This document shows, piece by piece, positions 52,832 through 61,589 of a stretch of DNA of 64,000 nt; position 1 is the stretch's first letter; each line of letters begins with the position of its first letter. Both the position numbers and the translations under genes were made by a program. The DNA is taken from positions 1 to 64,000 of the forward strand of contig NZ_DALZQO010000005.1 in NCBI RefSeq assembly GCF_032017025.1. The letters are read 5' to 3'. Under the pieces are notes generated by a model. The model had not been told where the DNA came from, did no database searches, and was given only the letters and a program-made list of their open reading frames with translations. The stretch is from Hydrogenoanaerobacterium sp032017025 (lineage in GTDB: Bacteria; Bacillota; Clostridia; Oscillospirales; Ruminococcaceae).

Positions 52832-53257
52832 CTATATTTCATCCGTCTCATCTTCAACATCAATCGCTGCAGTTTCAAGATGAAACCAAAATTCTACACC
52901 GTCCGGTGTGTTGCGCACACCGAATTCCTGCCCGTGCAGCTCTATAATACTGCGCATAATGGCGAGCCCGTAGCTTTGAGCCTCCAGCCCACGCGCCTCG
53001 TCGGTGCGGTAAAAACTGATAAAGAGTTTCTCTAAATCAGCAGGCGGAATCCACTTGTCTGCAGTGAGTATGCGTACAAGGCAGCGTCCGTTGCACCGCT
53101 CGGTCGAAACCCGGATGCTTACGCCGTCATCGGCGTACTTCACCGCATTTTTAAACAGGTTGGTAAACACCTGTTCAATGCGCTGATAGTCCGCATTGAC
53201 AATAATTTCGTCCGGCAGCTTGCGCGTTATGGCAAGCTGCTTTTTTGTACACCACAA
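52832..53257 (-). pseudogene. Remnant of a sensor histidine kinase (ATPase domain only)
   Basis: Only the HATPase_c domain is left: the N-box region RIEQVFTNLFKNAVKYADDG is good. The G1 box, normally DNGPGIPP, reads DKWIPP, and the G2 region reads QSYGLAI instead of SYGLGLAI. These small in-frame losses remove ATP-binding glycines. Input, membrane and dimerisation domains are absent and no response regulator is adjacent; there is no ribosome binding site. So it is almost certainly a non-functional fragment, cut on its 5' side by the ECF gene region. Confidence 0.75.
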
Positions 53258-53329
53258 GTAAGGCTTTTTAATCGCAATTTTTTGTGTTACAATGTATTGT
53301 ATATTTTACCTGCTGAAAGGGGATTTCGC

Positions 53330-53860
53330 ATGAACTCTGCTACCGCGTTACGAACCAAACGTCTAACCTACAGCGGGCTGCTTGTTGCAGCCGGTATACT
53401 TCTGCCGCAGGTGTTTCATCTTATTGGGGGTGGGCCTGTGGGCAGCATCTTTCTGCCTATGCACATTCCCGTGCTTATTGCGGGCTTGTTGTGTGGACCT
53501 GCGTCGGGCGCGCTGGTGGGGGCGCTGTCGCCGGTGCTCAGTTCATTGCTTACCGGCATGCCGCCTATGGCAAAGCTGCCGTTTATGTTCTGCGAGCTGA
53601 TTGCCTACGGCTTTTTTGCCGGCCTGTTTACCCGCAGAAAGTGGAATGTTTATTTCGCCATGATTAGCTCACAGGTTGCGGGCAGGGTGGTATATGCACT
53701 GGCACTGCTGGCAGCGGCGTACCTGTTTCGGCTGGATGTTCCCGCGGTAAGCAGCGTGGCTGCCGCTGTGGTAACGGGGTTGCCGGGCATTGCGATTCAA
53801 CTTGTTTTAGTGCCGCCCGTAGTGTTGGCACTGAGAAAGGCAGGTAAATTCTATGAGTAA
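53330..53860 (+). CDS. ECF transporter S component
   Basis: 176 residues with about six hydrophobic segments. The early motif GLLVAAGILLPQVFHLIGGGPVGSIFLPMHIPVLIAGLLCG is characteristic of substrate-binding (S) components of group II ECF vitamin transporters, which share the EcfAAT energising module encoded elsewhere. The vitamin or cofactor cannot be read from the sequence. Start ATG 53330 follows AAAGGGG; 16 earlier in-frame codons lack a ribosome binding site. Its last eight bases overlap the next gene, so the two are coupled. Confidence 0.9.
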   Translation: MNSATALRTKRLTYSGLLVAAGILLPQVFHLIGGGPVGSIFLPMHIPVLIAGLLCGPASGALVGALSPVLSSLLTGMPPMAKLPFMFCELIAYGFFAGLFTRRKWNVYFAMISSQVAGRVVYALALLAAAYLFRLDVPAVSSVAAAVVTGLPGIAIQLVLVPPVVLALRKAGKFYE

Positions 53861-54266
53861 GCTTGAAACTGCAAAAGCAACGCTGCAAGAACAAGATGCA
53901 AGCTGTGTTGCAGTAAAAAATGATGTTGTGTCTTTATCGCACGAGCGCGGCATTAAGCCCATTGTACAGTGGCTTGCACAGGATGAGACCTTTTTTAAAG
54001 GTGCATATGTCGCGGATAAGGTCATTGGCAGAGCTGCTGCGCTGCTGCTCGTGTACGGTGGGGTGAAGGAGCTTTTTGCGGGCGTGCTCAGCGAGCCTGC
54101 CGCTGCGGTTCTTGCCGAGCACGGTGTGGCATATGAATATGGGAAGCTGGTGCCTCACATCATCAACCGTACGGGTGACGATATGTGCCCCATGGAACGG
54201 CGTGCTTTGAGCATTACCTTGCCCGAACAGGCTTATGAGACATTTAAAGCATTGATTCTAAAATAA
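53853..54266 (+). CDS. DUF1893-family protein (deaminase-like fold)
   Basis: 137 residues, matching DUF1893/TM1506. The core VIGRAAALLLVYGGVKELFAGVLSEPAAAVLAEHGVAYEYGKLVPHIINRTGDDMCPME resembles the cytidine-deaminase-like fold; the GRAAA segment and the MCPME end stand where a deaminase would hold its zinc motifs. The activity is unknown. It overlaps the ECF S-component gene, suggesting a link to salvage of the imported cofactor or base. Followed 15 bases later by an aldo/keto reductase gene. Confidence 0.85.
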   Translation: MSKLETAKATLQEQDASCVAVKNDVVSLSHERGIKPIVQWLAQDETFFKGAYVADKVIGRAAALLLVYGGVKELFAGVLSEPAAAVLAEHGVAYEYGKLVPHIINRTGDDMCPMERRALSITLPEQAYETFKALILK

Positions 54267-54281
54267 AAATGAGGTGACAAC

Positions 54282-55427
54282 ATGCAGTACAGAAAATGTG
54301 GCAATACAGGGGTAGAGGTTTCTGCGCTCGGGTTTGGTTGTATGCGCCTGCCTACTGCCGATGGCGTTGCACTCAGCGCGAATATCGACCAGGCCGAGGC
54401 CACTCGTATCATTCGCCATGCCATTGACAGCGGGGTAAACTATATCGATACCGCTTATTTTTACCACGATGGAAACAGTGAAGCAGCAGTAGGCGAAGCA
54501 CTGTTGGGCGGCTACCGCGAGCGTGTACAGCTTGCAACGAAGTCGCCGGTTTACAGCTTTGAGAGTGAGGAAGATTTTGACCGTGTGCTCGACGAGCAGC
54601 TTGCACGCCTGCAAACCGACCACATCGATTTTTACCTGCTGCACGCGCTCAGCCTGCGAACCTGGAAGGAAAAGGTGCTGAAATTTCATCTGCTTGAGAA
54701 GATGGAAAAAGCAAAACGAGATGGAAAGATTCGCTTCATTGGGTTCTCGTTTCATGACAATTACGACGCATTTGTTACGATGGTAGATGGCTTTGATCGG
54801 TGGGATTTCTGCCAAATTCAGCTCAACTATGTCGGTACCGATTATCAGGCGGGGCTTCGAGGGCTGGAGTATGCTGCAGCAAAGGGGCTGGGCGTTATTA
54901 TCATGGAGCCGCTCTTGGGCGGCAGGCTGGCGGTTCCGCCCGAGCAGGTGGCAAAAGCGCTTTCTTGCGAAAAAACACCGGTGGAATGGGCGCTTGACTA
55001 TTTATGGAACCGCCCCGAGGTTTCGCTTGTACTCAGTGGTATGGGTACCATGCAACAAACTGAGGATAACCTAACCTACGCGGGCCGTTCGTCAGTGGGC
55101 ATGCTCAGCGAAGGTGAACTCGCTATGCTCGCACATGCAAAGACGGTATTTGACACTATGGCGCTGGTGCCCTGCACCAAGTGTGCTTACTGCATGCCTT
55201 GCCCATTCGGGCTGGACATCCCGAAAATCTATGAGGCATACAATCTTACGGTGTCTGCCGGTATACGAAAAGCGTTGGAGAGTTATAACGAAATTTCCGT
55301 AAAAGCAGACGCGTGCAAACGCTGCCAAAAGTGCGAAAAGCTCTGCCCGCAGGCAATTGCATCCAGCGAGCTGATGCCGCAGATCGCCGATTCATTTACA
55401 AACGCAAAAATTGAGGATGATGATTGA
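54282..55427 (+). CDS. Aldo/keto reductase with C-terminal ferredoxin-like domain
   Basis: 381 residues. The N-terminal aldo/keto reductase barrel (about 1-280) has the catalytic Asp and Tyr in GVNYIDTAYFYHDGNSE and Lys/His positions later (ATKSPVY, DFYLLHAL). The C-terminal domain (about 290-375) carries CTKCAYCMPCPFGLDIP and CKRCQKCEKLCPQAI, cysteine groups for two iron-sulfur clusters. This fused form is common in anaerobes and likely links a ferredoxin or NAD(P)H to an unknown carbonyl. Ribosome binding site GAGGTG. Last gene of the ECF-DUF1893 group, ending at a terminator. Confidence 0.93.
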   Translation: MQYRKCGNTGVEVSALGFGCMRLPTADGVALSANIDQAEATRIIRHAIDSGVNYIDTAYFYHDGNSEAAVGEALLGGYRERVQLATKSPVYSFESEEDFDRVLDEQLARLQTDHIDFYLLHALSLRTWKEKVLKFHLLEKMEKAKRDGKIRFIGFSFHDNYDAFVTMVDGFDRWDFCQIQLNYVGTDYQAGLRGLEYAAAKGLGVIIMEPLLGGRLAVPPEQVAKALSCEKTPVEWALDYLWNRPEVSLVLSGMGTMQQTEDNLTYAGRSSVGMLSEGELAMLAHAKTVFDTMALVPCTKCAYCMPCPFGLDIPKIYEAYNLTVSAGIRKALESYNEISVKADACKRCQKCEKLCPQAIASSELMPQIADSFTNAKIEDDD

Positions 55428-55461
55428 CCGTGAATGAGAGGTTGCATTTCCAACTTCACCT

Positions 55462-55499
55462 AAAAAAGACAAACCTGATTTTACAGGTTTGTCTTTTTT
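55462..55499. terminator. Bidirectional terminator
   Basis: A 16-bp perfect stem (55462-55477 with 55484-55499) with A6 and T6 ends, between the reductase and the convergent DUF436 gene. Confidence 0.92.
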
Positions 55500-55532
55500 A
55501 ATGCCGCGTAGCACCAATTCTATTTATCGAGG

Positions 55533-56084
55533 TTACATTAGATGATCATCGTAAATGGCACGAACACCGCCAACAAATTTTGGTCTGGTGCGAGCGCATA
55601 GTATGTTTGCCTCGCCAATTTTGGTTATAGTTAGCCGAATGGGTACCGCTATCTTCTTCAAGTGCATTCCAATCAATGTGCCGCCAATATCAATGCCCGC
55701 ATTTGCTTTTATTTCTTCTACCGCAATAGGTTCATCAAAATTGTTATATGCAGCAGTCGCAAAGCTTCCGCCTGCTTTTGGCTGTGGAATAACATTTACC
55801 CGCTCTAACCCATAAATGTGAGCCGCTTGTTTTTCAATAATAATGGAACGATTTAAATGCTCGCAGCATTGGGCAGCTAAAAACATTCCGCTTTCTTTTA
55901 AAATGGGGTAAATGCCATCAAAAATTGCATTTGCGATATCCATGCTGGAAGAGGAACCGATATCATGCCCTGCTACTTCACTTGTGGAACAGCCAATCAC
56001 TAGAATATCATTTTTCGTCAATTTTGCTATATCAATCAGTTGTGTAACAGCCTCACAGGACTGCTGCTTAATGGTATCAAGCAA
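55533..56084 (-). CDS. YwlG-like protein (UPF0340/DUF436)
   Basis: 183 residues, a conserved Firmicute family of unknown function (UPF0340, TIGR01440). Conserved stretches include VIGCSTSEVAGHDIGSSSSMDIA, AAQCCEHLNRSIIIEK and IPQPKAGGSFATAAY. Two adjacent Cys (AQCCEH) and His could bind a metal. The start is TTG 56084, nine bases after GGAG. Single gene, convergent with the aldo/keto reductase. Confidence 0.9.
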   Translation of the reverse strand: MLDTIKQQSCEAVTQLIDIAKLTKNDILVIGCSTSEVAGHDIGSSSSMDIANAIFDGIYPILKESGMFLAAQCCEHLNRSIIIEKQAAHIYGLERVNVIPQPKAGGSFATAAYNNFDEPIAVEEIKANAGIDIGGTLIGMHLKKIAVPIRLTITKIGEANILCARTRPKFVGGVRAIYDDHLM

Positions 56085-56301
56085 TTTTTATTACTCCTTC
56101 TTGTTTCATGTTGATAAAACTTTGCTCAGTAGAAGCATTTTAAATATACATGTGGTTAACCGGAACATCTTAATTTTATTATACAACAGTTGTCAATAAA
56201 TTAATCGGCTGAAATGTAGGAACCGATACAGCTTAGAAATTAGTTGATGATGGGATTGAAAACAAAACGATATGTTGAGGAGAACCACGAAAACTGCAAT
56301 T

Positions 56302-57324
56302 CTAATTTTGGGGGTAGGCGGTTGTGCTTTTACGCACAATCAGTTCTGGTTCAAAAATAGTAGTATCTCCGCCGAGAGGCTCGTGCTCAATAATGGAAAT
56401 TAGTTTTTTGGTTGCCGCACAGCCCATTAGCTCAATGGGCTGCTTGATGGTGGTGAGAGGTACCTCCAAAATCTCAGAGAGAAAGATGTCGTCGTAGCCA
56501 ATGACTGAGATATCAGCAGGTACGCACAGCCCATGGGCTTTCAGTCCTTTATAAACACCGTATGCCATCATATCGTTAAAGGCAAAGATGGCGGAGAAAT
56601 CTTTGCCTATCAAACTATGTACTGCGTTGATTCCGCTACCCATATCGTAACCGCCTTCAAAAATCAAGCTTTCATCAAAAACAATGCCCGCTTCCATCAG
56701 CGCTTTTTTATACCCATCCAGCCGATCACGGGAATCTTCAAGGTAGTTAGGGCCGGTAACACAGGCAATACGCTTGTGTCCTAGCTCCAGCAGGTGCTGG
56801 GTTGCCATATATCCACCTCTAATATGATCCAGCCGTACAATTGCACGGTTAGGCATGGGATAGGAGCGGTCAATCATAACAAAGGGAATGTTGAGTGCGC
56901 CGAGCAAATCGTAGCTTTTTTGAAAATTTTCACGGGTGCTGTCGACTGACATGCAATAGAGGATGCCGTCGACGCTTTTGCTGGCAAGCACATGGATATA
57001 TTCGATGTCGCGCTGATGATTATCGCTTGTGTTGCAAAGAATCAGCGTCCAACCGTTTCTTCTGCATTCGTCCTCAATGCCTTTTGCCAGAGAGGAAAAA
57101 AAGTTATTGCGAATGTCTGAGACGATCAACCCGATGGTCTTTGTGCGCTTTTTAATAAGCCCAACCGCAAGCTGATTAGGGCGGTAATGCAGCTCTTTTG
57201 CTGTTTTTAAAACAAGCTCCTTGGTCTTTTGTGAAATTTTAGAGGGCTTATTGTTCAGCACCAAAGAAACTGTTGTTACCGACAAATTGGTTTTGGCGGC
57301 AATATCTTTAATTGTCGTACGCAC
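56302..57324 (-). CDS. LacI-family transcriptional repressor of the nucleoside operon
   Basis: 340 residues. The N-terminal LacI helix-turn-helix (TTIKDIAAKTNLSVTTVSLVLNNKPSKIS) and hinge helix are followed by a type-1 periplasmic-binding-like effector domain. It is divergent from the nucleoside transport operon, whose promoter carries two perfect TAAAACGTTTTA palindromes, the CG-centred type LacI proteins bind. A nucleoside, ribose or purine base is the likely effector. Start taken at GTG 57324, six bases after AGGTG; a GTG three codons upstream overlaps that site. Confidence 0.92.
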   Translation of the reverse strand: MRTTIKDIAAKTNLSVTTVSLVLNNKPSKISQKTKELVLKTAKELHYRPNQLAVGLIKKRTKTIGLIVSDIRNNFFSSLAKGIEDECRRNGWTLILCNTSDNHQRDIEYIHVLASKSVDGILYCMSVDSTRENFQKSYDLLGALNIPFVMIDRSYPMPNRAIVRLDHIRGGYMATQHLLELGHKRIACVTGPNYLEDSRDRLDGYKKALMEAGIVFDESLIFEGGYDMGSGINAVHSLIGKDFSAIFAFNDMMAYGVYKGLKAHGLCVPADISVIGYDDIFLSEILEVPLTTIKQPIELMGCAATKKLISIIEHEPLGGDTTIFEPELIVRKSTTAYPQN

Positions 57325-57538
57325 ATTACTCACCTGTATTTCTATCTATTTCGACTTACTGCACTTATTATACATGCAAAGTAGAGAATAGTAAACAGCA
57401 ATAAAATCAAGAAAATGGGGCTCATACCAGAGCATGGAATAAAAATAAAAGACCTTCGTCAGTATTTCTATGAAACAACGCATGAATTTAGCTAAATAAA
57501 CAAAAATAATAGTTTTTTGAAAAATATTAGATGCATGA

Positions 57539-57567
57539 TTGACAAAGTCAAAAAAATAGAATAATAT
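57539..57567 (+). promoter_or_regulatory. Promoter of the nucleoside uptake operon
   Basis: Perfect TTGACA, 17 bases, TAATAT. Transcription should start near 57574, just before the first palindrome. The rest of the 57325-57744 spacer is AT-rich; only a small ttgcc/ggcaa hairpin near 57693-57707 is seen otherwise. Confidence 0.7.
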
Positions 57568-57581
57568 GTAGATACATTAAG

Positions 57582-57668
57582 TAAAACGTTTTATCTTTTA
57601 AAAAAGCTAAAATATGAATTAAACCTAAACCTGGGAAAATTTAATTACTTTTCCAATAAAACGTTTTA
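57582..57668. promoter_or_regulatory. Twin LacI-type operators TAAAACGTTTTA
   Basis: Two identical, perfect 12-bp palindromes at 57582-57593 and 57657-57668, centres 75 bases apart (about seven helical turns). Both are downstream of the predicted start site, fitting repression by looping or roadblock. Confidence 0.82.
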
Positions 57669-57744
57669 TTTTTGGGTAAAAAAGAATGCAATTTGCCGCT
57701 TTGGCAATGCAGATAAAGACACATATTATTAGGGAGGAACGAAA

Positions 57745-58845
57745 ATGAAAAAAGTATTAGCAGTTTTACTGGCATTAACTTTGGTAATGGCGATGTTTGC
57801 CGGTTGTGGCAGCAAGCCAGCAGAGAGCGCAGCTCCCGCAGAATCCGGTTCGACAGCTCCAGCAGATTCCAGTTCCGCAGCCCCGGCTGAAAAACCCTTA
57901 AAGGTTGCCCTGATCTATTCCGGATTCCTCGGTGATAAGTCGTTTAACGATTCTGCACATGAGGGCGCGCTGAAAGCGGTAGAAGATTTTGGAATTGAAC
58001 TCAAAGAGATGGAATCCAAAGAGCCGACCGAGTGGGAGTCCAACTTTGTTGCAATGGCTGCCGACGGTTATGACCTTGTCATTGGCGTTTCCACACAGTT
58101 CCAAGAGATTATGGCAAAGCATTGCCCCGAATTCCCCAACACCAAATTCGCCTTGATCGACGGCGTGGTTGATGGTAACAACATTGTTTCTTCTACCTTT
58201 GCGCAAAACGAGGGTTCTTTCCTCGCTGGCGCTGCTGCTGCAATGTTTACTACAAAAACCGACATCTCCGGTGTCAATGCAGATAAAACCATCGGCTGGG
58301 TCGGCGGCATGGATATCCCCGTTTTGCATGACTTCTTTGTAGGCTACGAGCAGGGTGCAAAATACATAGACCCCGACATTAAAATTCTGCAAGCCTTTGC
58401 AGGCACCTTTAACGACCCACTAAAGGGAAAAGAGCTCACCATTGCACAGTACAGCCAGGGTGCAGATGTTGTTATGAACGTTGCTTCCGGCACAGGTACC
58501 GGTATTTTGGAAGCTGCAAAGGAGCAGGGCAAATTTGCAATCGGTGTTGACTTAAACCAAGACGGCGTATACCCCGGTTCTATCCTGACATCTATGCTCA
58601 AACGTGTTGACCAGGGTACATACCTTGCAATCGAATCGGTTATAAAAGGCACCTTTGAGGGCGGAAAAACCACCTATCTGGATATCAGCAACGGCGGCGT
58701 AGGCCTTACTGATATGTCCACCATGAAAACCGCACTCGGCGACAAATTCCCGCAGGATATTCTGGATAAAATCGTTGAGCTAGAGGCAAAAGTAAAATCC
58801 GGCGAAATTAAAGTAAATGCGTATGAGGGCTTTGGCAGAAATTAG
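57745..58845 (+). CDS. BMP-family nucleoside-binding lipoprotein
   Basis: 366 residues. Signal peptide with lipobox FAGC (lipidated Cys21), a flexible Ala/Ser/Pro-rich linker (about 23-48) and a basic membrane protein/PnrA-type binding domain (KVALIYSGFLGDKSFNDSAHEGALKA...). Binds purine nucleosides outside the membrane and delivers them to the ABC permeases. Ribosome binding site GGGAGG before ATG 57745. First gene of the operon; a strong hairpin follows it, which would keep its mRNA more abundant than the downstream part. Confidence 0.93.
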   Translation: MKKVLAVLLALTLVMAMFAGCGSKPAESAAPAESGSTAPADSSSAAPAEKPLKVALIYSGFLGDKSFNDSAHEGALKAVEDFGIELKEMESKEPTEWESNFVAMAADGYDLVIGVSTQFQEIMAKHCPEFPNTKFALIDGVVDGNNIVSSTFAQNEGSFLAGAAAAMFTTKTDISGVNADKTIGWVGGMDIPVLHDFFVGYEQGAKYIDPDIKILQAFAGTFNDPLKGKELTIAQYSQGADVVMNVASGTGTGILEAAKEQGKFAIGVDLNQDGVYPGSILTSMLKRVDQGTYLAIESVIKGTFEGGKTTYLDISNGGVGLTDMSTMKTALGDKFPQDILDKIVELEAKVKSGEIKVNAYEGFGRN

Positions 58846-58872
58846 CCCTTCAAGAACGAACAATAAATGACA

Positions 58873-58907
58873 TTGAAGTGGCCTGTTGCTCGAACAGGCC
58901 ACTTCAA
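58873..58907 (+). other. Strong intercistronic hairpin
   Basis: A 15-bp perfect stem (58873-58887 with 58893-58907), 5-nt loop, followed by A7 rather than T. Probably protects the binding-protein mRNA from 3' decay, a common solution for excess binding protein over transporter. Confidence 0.75.
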
Positions 58908-58961
58908 AAAAATAACCACAGCAATACGATAACCCAGAAGCAGGTGGAAGGGGTGGAGTCG

Positions 58962-60518
58962 GTGAACGAATATATTGTAGAAATGACCGATATTGAAAAA
59001 AGCTTTGCACTGGTAAAAGCAGTCAGCAACGGACAGTTCAATTTAAAAAAAGGCGAGATACACTCACTGATTGGTGAAAACGGTGCCGGAAAATCGACCA
59101 TGATGAAAATGCTGTACGGCATTTACGGTCACGACAGCGGTATCATCAAAATAAAGGGTACCGAGATGACTGGGCTTACACCGAAAATTGCAATTGAACA
59201 CGGAATCGGCATGGTCCACCAGGAATTCATGCTGGTCAACGAGTTAACGGTGCTCGAAAACATTATTTTGGGCTTTGAGCCAAAAAAGAATATCACCATT
59301 GACTTTGATAAAGCAAGAAAAGAGATACAAAAGTACATAGATACGTACAAAATGGATATCCAGCCTAACAAACGAATTAACCAAATCTCCGTGGGTGAAG
59401 CCCAGAGAGTTGAGATTATAAAAACCCTGTACCGCGGTGCAGAAATTGTCATTCTTGATGAACCCACAGCGGTGCTCACCCCACAGGAATGCAAAAAGTT
59501 TTTTGAAATTCTGAACAGCCTTAAAGAGGACGGCAAATCCGTTGTTTTTATTTCACACAAGCTGGGCGAGGTTATGGAGATTTCCGATCGCATCACGGTA
59601 ATGCGGCAGGGCAAGTATGTGGATACCGTAAACAAGGAGAATACCGGCACCGCCGAGCTTGCAAAAATGATGGTGGGCCGTGAGGTATTCCTGAACGTAG
59701 CCAAGAAAAAAACCGAGGTAGGCAAAACCGTTTTGCAGGTGGATAATCTGTGGACATCGGGAGAAAAGGAGCTTTCTAAAATCAGAGGTGTTTCTCTGGA
59801 CGTAAAAGCAGGCGAGATCGTCGGCATTGCGGGTATTGACGGTAACGGTCAAAGCGAGCTGATCGAAGCGATTGCGGGGCTGCGCAAGGTGGAGAAAGGC
59901 TCGGTAACACTTGATGGCGGCGACATTACCAACAAATCTCCTGGAAAAATTCGCGAAGCCGGGCTTACCCATATCCCCGAGGATAGAAACCTACGCGGGC
60001 TCAACCGCGGAATGTCGATTATGGACAATATGGTTGCGGTCAAGGTTGACCGGAAGCCCTTTGCAAAGGGGATTGTGCAGAGCCGCAAGGAGATTCTCAA
60101 CTTTTCTGAGAAGCTGATTGAAAAGTTCGATGTCCGCCCGCGCAACCCCTTGGCACTAACACAGGCGCTATCCGGCGGAAACGCACAAAAAATAGTGGTT
60201 GCACGTGAGGTTGATGCAGACGGAAAGCTGCTGATTGCATCGCAGCCGTCCCGCGGTGTAGACATCGGCGCAATCGAGTCGATACGTAAAATCTTAAATG
60301 AAGTAAAAGCAAACGGAAAAGGAATTCTACTGGTATCAGCGGATCTTGAGGAGATATTGTCGCTTTCCGACCGCATTATCGTGATGTATGAAGGAAAGGT
60401 AACCGGTATGATGAGTGCTGAGGAAGCGAACGAAGATAATATTGGCATGCTGATGATGGGCGGCTACCCCGAGAGCACAGATAATACAGCAGTGGTGGGA
60501 GGCGAGGTTTTATCATGA
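58962..60518 (+). CDS. Nucleoside ABC transporter ATPase (NupO-like)
   Basis: 518 residues with two ABC domains in one chain, as in sugar/nucleoside importers. The first has Walker A GENGAGKSTMMK, signature ISVGEAQRVEI and Walker B VILDEPTAVL. The second has GIDGNGQSELIEA with a degenerate Walker A and signature LSGGNAQKIVVAREV. Powers the two permeases that follow. I place the start at GTG 58962, after an AGGGGTGGAG stretch; upstream in-frame codons run into the hairpin. ATGA overlap with the first permease gene. Confidence 0.92.
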   Translation: MNEYIVEMTDIEKSFALVKAVSNGQFNLKKGEIHSLIGENGAGKSTMMKMLYGIYGHDSGIIKIKGTEMTGLTPKIAIEHGIGMVHQEFMLVNELTVLENIILGFEPKKNITIDFDKARKEIQKYIDTYKMDIQPNKRINQISVGEAQRVEIIKTLYRGAEIVILDEPTAVLTPQECKKFFEILNSLKEDGKSVVFISHKLGEVMEISDRITVMRQGKYVDTVNKENTGTAELAKMMVGREVFLNVAKKKTEVGKTVLQVDNLWTSGEKELSKIRGVSLDVKAGEIVGIAGIDGNGQSELIEAIAGLRKVEKGSVTLDGGDITNKSPGKIREAGLTHIPEDRNLRGLNRGMSIMDNMVAVKVDRKPFAKGIVQSRKEILNFSEKLIEKFDVRPRNPLALTQALSGGNAQKIVVAREVDADGKLLIASQPSRGVDIGAIESIRKILNEVKANGKGILLVSADLEEILSLSDRIIVMYEGKVTGMMSAEEANEDNIGMLMMGGYPESTDNTAVVGGEVLS

Positions 60519-61573
60519 AGACAAACAACAAATATATTAACCTTCTGCTTACCATCGTTGTTTCCATGCTGATTGGCGCTGTAATTATGCTGATTCTGGG
60601 CTTTAACCCGCTGGAGGCATATTTTCAGCTCTTTAAAGGTGCTTTTGTCGGTAAACTGAACCTCGGCACAACCCTGCAAAAGTTTGTTCCGCTGCTGCTC
60701 ACCGCAATGGCATTTGTCATATCCTCCCGCGTAGGCGTATTCAACGTGGGTGTTGAGGGCGAGCTGTATCTCGGCGCAATGGCGGCTGCTTGGGTGGGGT
60801 TCACCTTTAAGGGGCTTCCGGCTCCCATCCATCTCATTCTGTGCTTTGCGGCAGCTATGCTGGTGGGTGCGGCATGGGCATACATTCCCGGCTCTCTCAA
60901 GGCAAGGCTTGGTGTCAACGAGGTATGCGTCACCATTTTAATGAACTATGTGGCGAAATACATCACTTCCTACCTGGTAAATGGGCCATTTAGTGCAAAA
61001 ACAGGCGTTCCCCAAACCCCCGCTGTGGCGGACGGCGTAAAGCTTACCCAGTTTATGAAACCCAGCCAGGCGCACACAGGTTTGTTTATAGCCATTGCGG
61101 TGGTGGTTGTGATTTTCTGGCTGATGTCCCGTTCCACAATGGGTTACAAATTTACAAGTGCGGGGCTTAACCCACTGCATGCGCAGTATGTCGGCATCGA
61201 CCCTAAGAAAACCATGATCCGCGCAATGCTCCTTTCGGGCGCGGTGGGCGGTATCGCGGGCGCAATCGAAATCCTCGGCGTGTATGGTTACTTCCTAGAT
61301 AACTTCTCCTCCGGTATTGCCATGGACGGCATGCTTGCAGCACTAATCGTTAAAAATGATATTAAAATGGTTCCGCTGATGGCATTCTTCCTCGCCGTGC
61401 TCAAATCCGGTGCACTGGGCATGGAGCGTTATACCGGCGTGCCGAAGTCGATCGTAGATACCATTATCGCAATCTTTATCATCTTTGCTACCATGGAGGC
61501 ACTGTTTGCTTTTCATAAGCGACACAAGGCAAAAAAAGAAGAAAAATCGGCACAGCCCAGTAAACAAAATTAA
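60515..61573 (+). CDS. Nucleoside ABC transporter permease 1 (NupP-like)
   Basis: 352 residues, about eight to ten hydrophobic helices, BPD_transp_2 family. Contains LGVNEVCVTILMNYVAKYI, the motif at the ATPase-contact loop, and SSRVGVFNVGVEGELYLGAMAAAW typical of the family. C-terminus ends in a lysine-rich cytoplasmic tail. Forms the membrane channel with the following permease. Begins in an ATGA overlap with the ATPase gene. Confidence 0.94.
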   Translation: MKTNNKYINLLLTIVVSMLIGAVIMLILGFNPLEAYFQLFKGAFVGKLNLGTTLQKFVPLLLTAMAFVISSRVGVFNVGVEGELYLGAMAAAWVGFTFKGLPAPIHLILCFAAAMLVGAAWAYIPGSLKARLGVNEVCVTILMNYVAKYITSYLVNGPFSAKTGVPQTPAVADGVKLTQFMKPSQAHTGLFIAIAVVVVIFWLMSRSTMGYKFTSAGLNPLHAQYVGIDPKKTMIRAMLLSGAVGGIAGAIEILGVYGYFLDNFSSGIAMDGMLAALIVKNDIKMVPLMAFFLAVLKSGALGMERYTGVPKSIVDTIIAIFIIFATMEALFAFHKRHKAKKEEKSAQPSKQN

Positions 61574-61589
61574 AGAGGAGGGCTATGAA

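Noticed and set aside
58873..58907. Terminator after the binding-protein gene
   Set aside because: The stem is followed by A, not T, and the downstream transporter genes belong to the same operon.
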